From: Rebecca billardiae RCC1528
Taxonomy: Eukaryota; Haptophyta
NCBI GenBank assembly: GCA_965240325.2
Contig: OZ251247.1
Span: forward strand, 806,001-870,000
Direction: 5' to 3'
Length of the DNA: 64,000 bases
The translations under genes were made by a program, and so were the position numbers. How positions within the stretch are numbered: position 1 is the stretch's first letter; each line of letters opens with the position of its first letter. The notes beneath the pieces were generated by a model. That model was not told the DNA's origin. It ran no database searches and worked only from the letters and a program-made list of their open reading frames with translations. Shown in pieces: positions 33,373-42,475 of this stretch.

Positions 33373-34674
33373 CGCGCGCGCGTGTCGCGGGTGGCGCGCG
33401 CCGCGTGCGCCGCCCCCGCTGCGCGGCTGCGCCGGTGCGCGGCTTGGCTGTGCCCCGCCTGCGCTTCTCGGCAGCGGGGCGCCTGCTGCACCTTTTGGCT
33501 GGGCGCGCCTGCCCTTATTGGCACCACGCGAACGTACCCAGTTTACTATGATGAAGTTATGAGAGCGCTCAGTTGCTTATCAATCATCCGTAGTGTGATG
33601 CGCCATGCTCTATGACGTCCGCCTATTTGCTCGATAAATAAAGCCAACGCCAGTGCCGATGAATACGCGGCCAAGGTCGCATCTCCGCACTGGCGGCCAC
33701 TGGGAACGTACCCGCTGCTCGGGTTTTTAGTGTTCGCTTTCAGATTCCCCGCCGCATCTTCGAGCTGGCAAGCCCCAATCTCAAGCCCGATCTTGATGAA
33801 ATCTGCCGAGCGGGCGGCGTTTCTTTTGCTTGGAACCACTCTACCGACGATTGCCGCCAATGGCGGGCGCGGAGTACGCCTCGGCCAAGCGATGGGCTGG
33901 CCGTGCGGGGACGAGAGTTGGCTGCGTAGCGGCGAAGAGCAGAGCCAGCGCTTTTGCAAGCAACTCGCCAACACCACTCAACTGGTGCACGCCCGGTGCG
34001 TAGTGTTAGGCCCGTTCTATCGACGAGCGGCTCACAGCCTCCCGGCGCAAGCCACCCGGCACGAGGCGACGCGCATCCGGGGCGCGCGGCGAAGCGCGTG
34101 TAGCGGCGTCCCACACATGCGGGGGGTACACACATGCGCCGCATGCGTACATGCCGTGCATGCACGCGGGCCGTACAGTACTCATCACTTGGCGCGGAAT
34201 TCGTCGCCCAAATCATCATCAGGGGCCACCCGTGGGCAGGCGCGGGGACGAGACCGCGAGAGCGAGCGACTCTGACTTCGGCGAGGCATCGGGCATGCCG
34301 CCTGCAACATGTCAAGGCAGCCATGGTCTCGCTCGTGCCGTGCGTGCGAGCGGGCCCATGGGCCGCACTTGACCAGCACGCCCAGCCCACACCGCACTCA
34401 CAGGTCACAAGGGGCGCTCTGCCTGCCACGGCGCTCTGAGCGGCAAGCGCGTGCAGCGAGGGCGCGTAGGAGGCCGGGGGTTGGGCACGCGCCGGGGGCA
34501 GCAGCGGGCATGTTACGACTCCACGGCCCGCCCTGGCGTGCGACGAGACGCGACGCCGTTGCCGCGCTCGCTCCCTACCGCAGGCGGCGGGGCAGCATGG
34601 CCGAACTGGTGTACCCAGAGATCGGGCCGAACTGGCGCCTCCGCCTTCCGCCATCGTCAGACGTCAGCAAAGCA
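33373..34674. other. Divergent intergenic region between the hydrolase/TIR gene and B1
   Basis: 1.3 kb between two outward-facing genes. It holds an AT-richer patch (33500-33760) and no frame with recognisable homology. The in-frame ATGs upstream of 34675 (for example the frame starting MAELVYPEIG at 34597) lack counterparts in the other clade B genes and are treated as 5' flank. Promoters of both genes presumably lie here. Confidence 0.5.
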
Positions 34675-36287
34675 ATGGCTCGGACGCGACAGCGCAGCTG
34701 CGCGACGGCTCGTGCGCGCGCCCTCTCGAGCTCGCCGTCACAACCGCCGCTGGCGAGCCTGCCCCTGGAGCCGGTTGAGCGCATCCTGCACCATCTCGAA
34801 GCCACGCGTGATCTCGCCGCCGCCAACGCCGCCTCGCGCCTCTTCCGCGGCGCGCCGGGCGGCCGCTCGCCGGTCGAGCACGCGCTGCGTGCGCGCGCGC
34901 GCGCGCGCGGGCACGAGCGCGCGCTGCCCGCCGAGCTGCCCGCGATGGTTTGCACGTGGACCGAGTAGCTCCTCGCTCGCGAGCGCGTGCTCGAGCGTGC
35001 GCGTGCTCACGAGAGCGTCGTGGCCGCAGGCGGATTGGACAAGGCTGGCTTCAGCGCGTTTGTGGACGCGGAGGGCGGGCTGCACACGTGCGGCGAGGAG
35101 CAGGTGCGGGACGAGGACACTGGGGTGCGGACGGAGGAGTACCGCGCGCACGCGGCGCTGGGCCACCCTGGCGCCAATCCGGTGCGCCTTCCGACGCGCG
35201 TCGCCTCGCTCGGTGCGGTGCGCGTGGTCGCGGTGGCCGCTGGCACCCACCACCTGCTCGCGCTGAGCGATGCTGGGACGGTGTACGCGTGCGGCGGCAG
35301 GTGGAGCGGCCAGCCCGGGCACGGTGGCATGGCCATGCGACGGGTGTTCGAACCAGTGCGGCGTCTCGGGGCCCAGGCCGTCGTTGTAGGCATCGCCGCA
35401 GGCGGTTGGCACAGCCTCGCGCTCACCGCCGCCGGCTGTGCTTACAGCTGGGGCAACAACTGTTACGGCCAGCTCGGCCACGGCCACGGGAAGGACCGGT
35501 GGGATCCGACGCGCATCGAGGCGCTGGGCGGCGTGCGCGTGGCCGGGGTGGCCGCGGGCAGCGGGTTCACTCTGCTGCTGTCTGCGCGTGGCGCCGTGTT
35601 CTCATGCGGCCACGGCTTATTCGGCCAGCTCGGCCACGGCGGCACGCAGGATCAGCACACGCCGAGGCGCATCGAGGCGCTCGCGGGCGTGCGCGCGGTG
35701 CACGTGAGCGCGGGCGCTGCTCACAGCCTGGTGGTGGTCGCAGACGGCAGCGTGCACTCCTTCGGCTATGGCGAGCGAGGCGGCCTCGGCCATGGTGACG
35801 CTGCCAACGAGTGCATGCCCAGGCGGATCGAGGCACTTGCAGGCATGCGCGCCGTGCACGCCAGCGCTGGCTGCAACTGCAGCGCCGTGCTGGGCGCGGA
35901 CGGCAGCGTGCACACCTTCGGGGACCAGCGCAACGGCCAGCTGGGGCTCGAGGTGCCTGCAGCGAGCGCTGTGCAGCCCACGCGTGTGGCTGCCCTTGCG
36001 CAGGTGCTGGCTGGTACTCTCCGCCATCGCACTCTGTGCCCGCCGAGTAACGATGGCGGCGCAGTCCGGAGGAGAGTACCAGACAGGCGCAGGTGCGTGC
36101 AGTGGGCTGCGCCCTCAGCCTCCACCACGCGCTGTACGCCACCGCAGACGGTGGCGTGCACTCGTGCGGCAGGAAGTCGGCTGCGCTGGGCCTCGGGCTG
36201 AGCGCCGCTGCTGACGATGGCGACGCCGAGGCTGAGCACGTCGTCCGCTCGCTCACGCGCATCGCGCACCTGCCGCGCGTGCACTAG
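34675..36287 (+). pseudogene. F-box/RCC1 gene, clade B copy 1 (B1), with a premature TAG and an introner-derived intron
   Basis: Exons 34675-36003 and 36093-36287; 507 codons before the terminal TAG, compared with 484-518 residues in B2-B5. The start MARTRQRSC aligns with the other clade B starts. An in-frame TAG lies at 34966-34968, where B4 has GAG in the motif TWTEELFARE (here TWTE-stop-LLARE). This is one substitution, with homology continuing unbroken on both sides. After the stop the RCC1 repeats are intact. The 89-nt segment 36004-36092 is GT-AG and must be removed to continue the final blade (VAALAQ + VRAVGCALSLHHALY), matching B2 residue for residue. Either a young pseudogene, a readthrough codon, or a sequencing error at one base; the otherwise clean frame favours a recent change. 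Confidence 0.7.
35998..36095 (+). mobile_element. Introner: MITE-like element that forms an intron in B1
   Basis: Element body 36007-36086 (80 bp). Left end ctggctggtactctccgcc and right end (reverse complement) ctgtctggtactctcctcc match at 17 of 19 positions. Exact 9-bp target duplication gcgcaggtg at 35998-36006 and 36087-36095. Each duplication copy contains AG|GT: the left copy gives the donor (intron begins 36004) and the right copy gives the acceptor (intron ends 36092). Splicing removes 89 nt and recreates the pre-insertion sequence exactly. No transposase is encoded, so mobilisation would be in trans. Confidence 0.88.
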
Positions 36288-36628
36288 CCGCTAAGTTGGC
36301 GCGGCATCCGGTACGCTCTTGCTGATGACGAGACGAGGGCTCTGTAGGCGCCGTGGGCGCCATGCTCGGGCGCCTGGCCATACAGCAGCAGCCTGGACTA
36401 CTCCATGTAGCTACCTAGAGGCCACGCAGCGACACGGACGCGCGTACCATAGTGAACGGTCGTCACGCCTCGCCTATCGCCATTCGCCTCGCCAGGCGCC
36501 ATCCCGCGGCCGCTCCGAAGTGAAAGTGAAAGTCCGGCGAGGGCTGGAGAGCTGCGGATCCCGCTCAGTGTGCAGCCGTAGCTCCGTGCCGAGCCCGTGC
36601 CCTGTTGATCAGCAGCAGCAATTGAGCA

Positions 36629-38185
36629 ATGGGTGCTCGGACGCGACAGAGCAGCGGCGCGGCGCGTGCGCGCGCCCTCGCGACTAGCTCGCCGTCGCAG
36701 CCGCCAATCGCTGGCCTGCCCCCGGAGCTGGTTGAGCGCATCCTGCACCACATCGACGCCCCGCGTGATCTCGCCGCCGCCAACGCCGCCTCGCGCCTCT
36801 TCCGCGGCGCGCCGGGCGGCCGCTCGCCGGTCGAGCACGCGCTGCGCGAACGCGCGCGCCTACGCGGACACGCGCGCGCGCTGCCCACCGAGCTGCCCGC
36901 GGGCTCGCGCACGTGGTCTGCTGAGCTCTTCGCGCGCGAGTGCGTGGCTGCGTCCGCACGTGCGCACGCGGCCGTCGTCGCGTGCGGTGACAACTTCAGC
37001 GCGTTTGTGGACGCGGAGGGCGGGCTGCACACGTGCGGGGAGGAGGAGGAGGAGGACGAGATCACCGGGGAGCTAACGGGGGGGACCCGCTCGCCGGCGG
37101 CGCTCGGCTACCTGGACCTCTCGGCTCTGCGCCTACCGACGCGCGTGGCCTCGCTCTGCGCGGTGCGCGTGGTCGCGGTGGCCGCTAGCTACCACCACCT
37201 GCTCGCGCTGAGCGATGCTGGGACGGTGTACGCGTGCGGCGAGAACCACGACGGCCAGCTCGGGCTGGGGGACACGGCCACGCGGCGGGCGTTTGAGCAG
37301 GTGCGGGGGCTCGAGGCTGAGCCCGCCGTATGCATTGCCGCAGGCTCGGGGTATAGCCTCGCGCTCAGCGCCGCGGGCTGTGCGTACAGCTGGGGCCGCA
37401 ACGGCTGTGGCCAGCTCGGCCACGGCGACGCGAAGGAGCGGTGGGAGCCGACGCGCATCGAGGCGCTGGACGGCGTGCGCGTGGGCGGCGTTGCAGCTGG
37501 GGCTGGACACACGCTACTGCTCTCGGCGCAAGGCGCGGTCTACTCGTGCGGCTGGGGCTACAAGGGCCGTCTCGGCCACGGCGACGAGCAGGATCAGCAC
37601 ACGCCGAGGCGCATCGAGGCGCTCGCGGGCGTGCGCGCCGTGCACGTGAGCGCGGGCGAAGCTCACAGCCTGGTGGTGGACGCATCGGGCAGCGTGCACA
37701 CCTTCGGCGTGAGCTTAGGGGGCGCCGTCTGCCATGTCGCCGACGGCAACCACACCCAGTCCGTGCCCAGGCGCATAGTGGGGCTTGCAGGCGCGCGCGT
37801 CGTGCGCGCGTGCGCTGGCCTCGACAGGAGCGCGGTGCTGGGTGCAGACGGCAGCGTGCACACGTTCGGGGACAACGACCACGGCCAGCTCGGACCCGAC
37901 GGGGTGGCAGCGAGCTCGGAGGAGCCCGCGCATGTGACCGCTTTCGGTCAGACGGGCGTGGTGGACTGCGCGCTCGGTCAGGTCCACGCGCTGTACGTCA
38001 CGGCGGACGGTGGCGTGCACGCGTGTGGGACGCGGTGTGCGGCGCTCGGCCTCGGACTGAGCGGTGCTGCTGACACCGCTGGCGACCCCGAGGAGGAGCA
38101 ATTCCACCCGCTCACGCGCATCGCGCACCTGCCGCGCGTGAACTCATGCAGGATCGGCGAGATGGCGGTTCGCGCTTGCGGCTAG
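36629..38185 (+). CDS. F-box protein with RCC1 repeats, clade B copy 2 (B2)
   Basis: Intronless, 518 aa. The N-terminus (MGARTRQSSGAARARALATS) leads into an F-box at about 30-62 (LPPELVERILHHIDAPRDLAAANAASRLF). Clade B is distinguished from clade A by RGAPGGRSPVEHALRxRA and by FSAFVDAEGGLHTCGEE. RCC1 blades follow from about residue 170 to 480. One blade contains an insertion with HVADGNHTQSV. The C-terminus is HLPRVNSCRIGEMAVRACG, longer than in its paralogues. Fully open. At the position equivalent to the B1 intron it reads FGQTGVVDCALGQVHALY with no intron, the empty-site state. Confidence 0.85.
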   Translation: MGARTRQSSGAARARALATSSPSQPPIAGLPPELVERILHHIDAPRDLAAANAASRLFRGAPGGRSPVEHALRERARLRGHARALPTELPAGSRTWSAELFARECVAASARAHAAVVACGDNFSAFVDAEGGLHTCGEEEEEDEITGELTGGTRSPAALGYLDLSALRLPTRVASLCAVRVVAVAASYHHLLALSDAGTVYACGENHDGQLGLGDTATRRAFEQVRGLEAEPAVCIAAGSGYSLALSAAGCAYSWGRNGCGQLGHGDAKERWEPTRIEALDGVRVGGVAAGAGHTLLLSAQGAVYSCGWGYKGRLGHGDEQDQHTPRRIEALAGVRAVHVSAGEAHSLVVDASGSVHTFGVSLGGAVCHVADGNHTQSVPRRIVGLAGARVVRACAGLDRSAVLGADGSVHTFGDNDHGQLGPDGVAASSEEPAHVTAFGQTGVVDCALGQVHALYVTADGGVHACGTRCAALGLGLSGAADTAGDPEEEQFHPLTRIAHLPRVNSCRIGEMAVRACG

Positions 38186-38256
38186 ACGCGCGCGCACAGC
38201 GAGGCCAGGCTACCGCCGAATTCGTCGGGGGCGGGGGCGGGGGCGGGGGGCGTTCC

Positions 38257-38289
38257 ATCACTCATCGTCGGCGATGGCCGATGAGTGAT
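38257..38289. repeat. Small hairpin between B2 and B3
   Basis: atcactcatcg at 38257-38267 is the exact reverse complement of 38279-38289, with an 11-nt loop. It follows a G-rich tract downstream of B2, so a role in 3'-end formation is possible but not shown. Confidence 0.6.
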
Positions 38290-38461
38290 AGATGACGATC
38301 GAATTTAGGCCGCCGCCCCGAATCTCATACGACATGATGACGATGAGCAGAGTACTTTCAACTTGGCTGCTGGAAAAGAGGAAAGCCCCGCCTCCGCCCG
38401 CCCGCCCAGTGCCCTGCCCATCATCCCCGCCTCGCGCCCGCCCATCATCGGCGGCACATCA

Positions 38462-39979
38462 ATGGTTGTTCGGACGCGACAGAGCAGCGGCGCGGCTCGT
38501 GCGCGCGCCCTCGCGACGAGCTCGCCGTCGCAGCCGCCAATCGCTGGCCTGCCCCCGGAGTTGATTGAGCGCATCCTGCACCACGTCGACGCCCCGCGTG
38601 ATCTTGCCGCCGCCAACGCCACCTCGCGCCTCTTCCGCGGCGCGCCGGGCGGCCGCTCGCCGGTCGAGCATGCGCTGCGCGCGCGCGCACATGCTCGCGG
38701 ACACGCGCGCGCACTGCCTGCCAAGCTGCCCGCGGGTGCGCGCACGTGGTCTGCTGAGCTCTTCGCGCGCGAATGCGTGGCCGCGTCCGCACGTGCTCAC
38801 TTGTTCGTCATCGCGTGCGGCGACAACTTCAGCGCGTTTGTGGACGCGGAGGGCGGGCTGCACACGTGCGGCGAGGAGCAGGTGGAGTGGGATGGGCTCG
38901 AGCCAACGGGGGCTTACCACGTGCACATGGCACTGGGCCATCCTGACGTCACGCCAGTGCTCATACCGACGCGCGTCGCCTCGCTCAGCGAAGTGCGCGT
39001 GGTCGCTGTGTCCGCTGGCTACCGCCACCTGCTCGCACTGAGCGAGGCTGGGACGGTGTACGCGTGCGGCAACAACAGCTGCGGGCAGCTCGGGCTCGGG
39101 GGCACGAAGGATCGGCGGGCGTTTGAGCAGCTGCAGGGGTTCGAGGCCGAGGTCATCGTGTGCATTGCCGCAGGCGGGTTCAACAGCCTCGCCCTCACCG
39201 CTGCTGGCAGTGCGTACAGCTGGGGCGCCAACGAGTGCGGCCAGCTCGGCCACGGCGACAGGAAGGAGCGGTGGAAGCCGACGCGCATCGAGGCGCTGGA
39301 TGGCGTGCGCATTGGCGGCGTGTCCACGGGAGAGGGCCACCCGCTGCTGCTCGCCGCATGCGGGGCTGTCTACTCGTGTGGCTATGGCAACCCTGGCCAG
39401 CTCGGCCACTGCGGCCAGCAGAATCAGCACATGCCCAGGCGCATCAAGGCGCTCGCGGGCGTGCGCGCCGTGCACGTGAGCGCGGGCGAGGCGCACAGCC
39501 TGGTGGTGGACGCAGCAGGCAGCGTGCACTCCTTCGGCTGGGGCGAAGGCGGCTCTCTCGGCCACGGCGACGAGGCCATCCAGCGCGTGCCCAAGCGCGT
39601 CGAGGCGCTGGCGGGCGTGCGTGCAGTGCGCGCGTGTGCTGGCTACTGGATCAGCGCGGTGCTGGGCGCGGACGGCAGCGTGCACACGTTCGGGGACAAC
39701 AACAACGGCCAGCTGGGGCTCGGCGAGGCGGTGGTAACTGTCGCTCAGCCCACGCGCGTCGCTGCCTTCGAGCAGACGCGTGTGCTGGACTGCGCGCTCG
39801 GTCAGGTCCACGCGCTGTACGCCACTGCGGACGGTGGCGTGTACTCGTGCGGCAGGCAGTCGGCTGCGCTCGGCCTCGGGCTGCGCGCCACTGCAGAGGA
39901 TCCGCGGGACGCCGATGCTGAGCGCGTCCACTCGCTTACGCGCATCGCGCGCCTGCCGTGTGTGTGGCGGCGGCCTTAA
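38462..39979 (+). CDS. F-box protein with RCC1 repeats, clade B copy 3 (B3)
   Basis: Intronless, 505 aa from the start homologous to B2 (MVVRTRQSSGAARARAL). An in-frame ATG at 38363 would add 33 residues not shared by paralogues. F-box at about 30-62, then RCC1 blades with well-preserved signatures (VSAGYRHLLALSEAGTVYACG, GQLGLGG, GQLGHGD). The N-terminal 100 residues are nearly identical to B2, suggesting duplication of the B2/B3 pair or conversion. No premature stop. Confidence 0.85.
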   Translation: MVVRTRQSSGAARARALATSSPSQPPIAGLPPELIERILHHVDAPRDLAAANATSRLFRGAPGGRSPVEHALRARAHARGHARALPAKLPAGARTWSAELFARECVAASARAHLFVIACGDNFSAFVDAEGGLHTCGEEQVEWDGLEPTGAYHVHMALGHPDVTPVLIPTRVASLSEVRVVAVSAGYRHLLALSEAGTVYACGNNSCGQLGLGGTKDRRAFEQLQGFEAEVIVCIAAGGFNSLALTAAGSAYSWGANECGQLGHGDRKERWKPTRIEALDGVRIGGVSTGEGHPLLLAACGAVYSCGYGNPGQLGHCGQQNQHMPRRIKALAGVRAVHVSAGEAHSLVVDAAGSVHSFGWGEGGSLGHGDEAIQRVPKRVEALAGVRAVRACAGYWISAVLGADGSVHTFGDNNNGQLGLGEAVVTVAQPTRVAAFEQTRVLDCALGQVHALYATADGGVYSCGRQSAALGLGLRATAEDPRDADAERVHSLTRIARLPCVWRRP

Positions 39980-40193
39980 GTTTCGGCGCGCGGCATATCC
40001 GCCGCGGACCGATGGCGATCCGCGTGACGGACTGCGATCGGACAGAGGTCATTATCATTATAATCCCGACTACTGTATTCTGACGACGCCTATCTGATGA
40101 GCGCTAGATATAGCGCGCAGCGTGGTACTTGACGCGCGGACAAGATCGAGTGATTAGATCACCGCGACAGCATCAAGTCGTGTATAGACAAGA

Positions 40194-40233
<40 letters not shown>

Positions 40234-41075
40234 CGAGAGCTAGAGAGAGAGAGCAGAGAGTAGAGAGAGAGAGTGACGCCGAGAGTCAGAGAGAGAGAGT
40301 CCGAGAGACGATCGAGATGAGAGAGAGAGAGCTAACGGAGCTAACGGAGAGAGAGAGAGAGAGAGCAAGCTCAGAGACTGACGGCGGCCAATAATAAGAG
40401 AGTATGTGGCGTATCCGATCGAGACGACGGTGAGCTAGCAGATCGACGACGAGCAGTAGTATAGCAGTATGTATATATCGGCATCGCGTCATCCAGACGA
40501 TGCGAGTATCTATAGCGAGTAATGACGATGACGATGATGATGGCGCAGATTGGCGTTAGTCCGAGACTCCGCGCAGCGACGCAGTGCACAGTGCAGTATC
40601 TGGTATCGCGCGTAGTCATCTAAGCAGCAGCCATCCGGTAGTCATCCGCCGAGCTCAGTGGCTCTGCGCCCCAGCCAAGCGCTGCACGGACAGCCGGTCA
40701 GCCAGCAGCTGAGTGCAGTCAGAGTCGCGGGTTCCCGAACCGATCGGCGTCTCGGACCTCCGCGCTGGATACAACGTGTGAGTCGTCTGCGACGATAGTA
40801 GATCAGTCGTGGTAGTCCGCGCCCTCTGCATCACTGCGGCGCGCGGCGGCAGCGGCATCGTAGTTGCACATGGGCCGTGCGCATCCGATATCAGTGCTCG
40901 GCCATCGAATAGCGCGCGCTGTACCGGTACGCTCTGCTGTGTCACATGGCAGCTTGCGGCTCCGAGCGCGCGGTGTGCCGGTACGCAGGGCTGAGTGATG
41001 GCTCAGGCAGCAGCGCTCAGCGCACCTCCGGGCGGCGGCCGCGTGGCGTGGAGCACCGCCGCACACACCAGTGGC
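39980..41075. other. Intergenic region with a long (GA)n tract
   Basis: Between B3 and the convergent EF-hand gene. 40190-40375 is dominated by GA repeats; the remainder has no recognisable coding sequence. Confidence 0.6.
40190..40375 (+). repeat. (GA)n purine-rich microsatellite region
   Basis: Imperfect GA repeats over about 185 bp, broken by ctaacggag-type interruptions. Confidence 0.95.
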
Positions 41076-42279
41076 TCACGGCGCCAGCAGCCCGCCCTTC
41101 AACTCGCACGTCTCCACGATGCCCTCGTCAGAGAGGCCGAAATCCAGCTTTTTCAGGGCGGCGAACTCTGCCAGGCTGAGCTTGCCGTCACCGTCCTTGT
41201 CACAGCTCGGGTAGAACATGCCCTCTGGCGGGTACCCGTCCTCGTCGAGGATTGGGCTCGCGGGCAGCTCCGAGCATTTGGGCGCGTACTCGTAGCCCTC
41301 GTCGCCCGGCTCTCCGTAATGGTGCACTGTGAACGCACAGAACTCCGCCTGCGTCCACGCGCCGTCGCCGTCCGCGTCAAAGCGAGCATGCAGAAACTTG
41401 TTCAACGGCGCGTGCACCTTGTCGTGCTCGCTACGAAACGCGTCGAGCTCGCTGCCGCTGAGCACGCCGTCGCCGTCGGCGTCGACTGCAGCGATCGCCT
41501 GCGCCATGAGCTCGGGTGTGATGGCCGGGTCACCGTAGTCATTGCTAGCGCACAGCTCCTGCGGCAGCAGAGGGGGAAGAGGGCGAGCGGGAGCGAAGGG
41601 TATGCCGATCCGTGCATCACACCGTACGCGGTAGCAAAGGGGTGCAGAGGGCGGGCGAGCAGAGGGTGCAGGGGGCGAGCGGGAGCGTGCGCTCAGACTC
41701 TGGCACGGAGGGGCAGCTCAGCTGGAGCAGGCCGAGCACGCGGGGCAGCGCACGGGCGCACCTCGCTCGTCAACTTGCCGTCTTCGTCCGCGTCCGCGTC
41801 TTCGATCCAGTACCGGTCTTTCATGGCATCCCAGTGGCCGATGATCGCGAGCCCCTGCCCACTCCCCTCGCTGGGGCTCAGCTTGCCGTCACCGTCGGTG
41901 TCGAGCTCCGCGATCTGTACGGCAGCCACTTCGATGGGCAAGCCTTCGTAGCCCGGCCGGCCCTTCAGGCGCGAGACGAAGGCCTGCAACGCAGCGTGGG
42001 GCCATCGACAGCCACACGCCACTCAGGCCGCAGTGCAAGCGGGCGCGGGCGCACCGCCGCCGTGCGGCGCATGCGCCTGGGGGGGCGCGCGCACACCTCG
42101 GGGCTCAGCGCCTGGGTCTCGCCGGGGAAGAGGTCGTCGTACATGTAGTCGGTCAAAGAGATCCACTTGTTGGCGCGGCTACCGCCGTCGAGAATGGCGA
42201 GGCACACGAGCGTGAGGAGCGCGGCCAGCGCCGCCGACGCGGCGCAGCCGAGAACGTGCGTTCGCTTAATGACCGCCAT
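41076..42279 (-). CDS. Secretory-pathway EF-hand Ca2+-binding protein, five EF-hands (3 exons)
   Basis: Exons 42279-42097, 41983-41762, 41558-41076; 888 nt, 295 aa plus stop, all junctions in phase 0. The N-terminus MAVIKRTHVLGCAASAALAALLTLVCLAIL is a signal peptide or signal anchor. Five canonical Ca2+ loops: DTDGDGKLSPSE (89-100), DADEDGKLTSEE (125-136, split by intron 2), DADGDGVLSGSE (161-172), DADGDGAWTQAE (196-207) and DKDGDGKLSLAE (255-266). Oxygen ligands are present at the key positions of all five. The layout recalls calumenin/reticulocalbin-type lumenal Ca2+ buffers, but the C-terminus (ELKGGLLAP) has no HDEL/KDEL signal, so ER retention is not supported. The start lies 196 bp from B4, which faces away. 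The first donor is GTGTGC, the second GTGCGC. Confidence 0.85.
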
Positions 42280-42475
42280 GACCGTCTGGTTCTGCGACGG
42301 GCGACGGCCGGCCGGGCCGCGGGGGGGCTTTCCCTTCCAGTTCGGCTCAACTCCCGCGCGCCCAGGCCGGCCACTCCGGACCAACCGGCAAGGAGGAGCC
42401 ACCGGACCGGGCGGGGAGGGCTCCGGACAGCCGGAGCGCAAAGGGCCCGCCTTCCCCGTTCGATCAGCGCCAGCA
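42280..42475. promoter_or_regulatory. Short divergent promoter region, EF-hand gene / B4
   Basis: Only 196 bp separate the two outward-facing start codons, so promoters and 5' UTRs of both genes must lie here. It is GC-rich with a run of G at 42323-42329 and repeated TCCGGAC/CCGGAC motifs; no TATA box seen. Confidence 0.55.

Noticed and set aside
36004-36092. Frameshift at the end of B1 as ordinary gene decay
   Set aside because: The disrupted stretch has terminal inverted repeats, a perfect 9-bp duplication and GT-AG ends, and its removal restores paralogue spacing exactly; an insertion-derived intron explains it better.
38459-39931. Long minus-strand frames opposite the F-box/RCC1 genes (also opposite A1-A4, B2, B4, B5)
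   Set aside because: They mirror the repeat periodicity of the sense strand and recur at the same place in each paralogue because the sense genes are homologous. The sense frame carries the RCC1 signatures.
42167-42475. N-terminal extension of B4 by about 100 residues
   Set aside because: It would overlap the first exon of the EF-hand gene on the other strand and has no counterpart in the paralogues.
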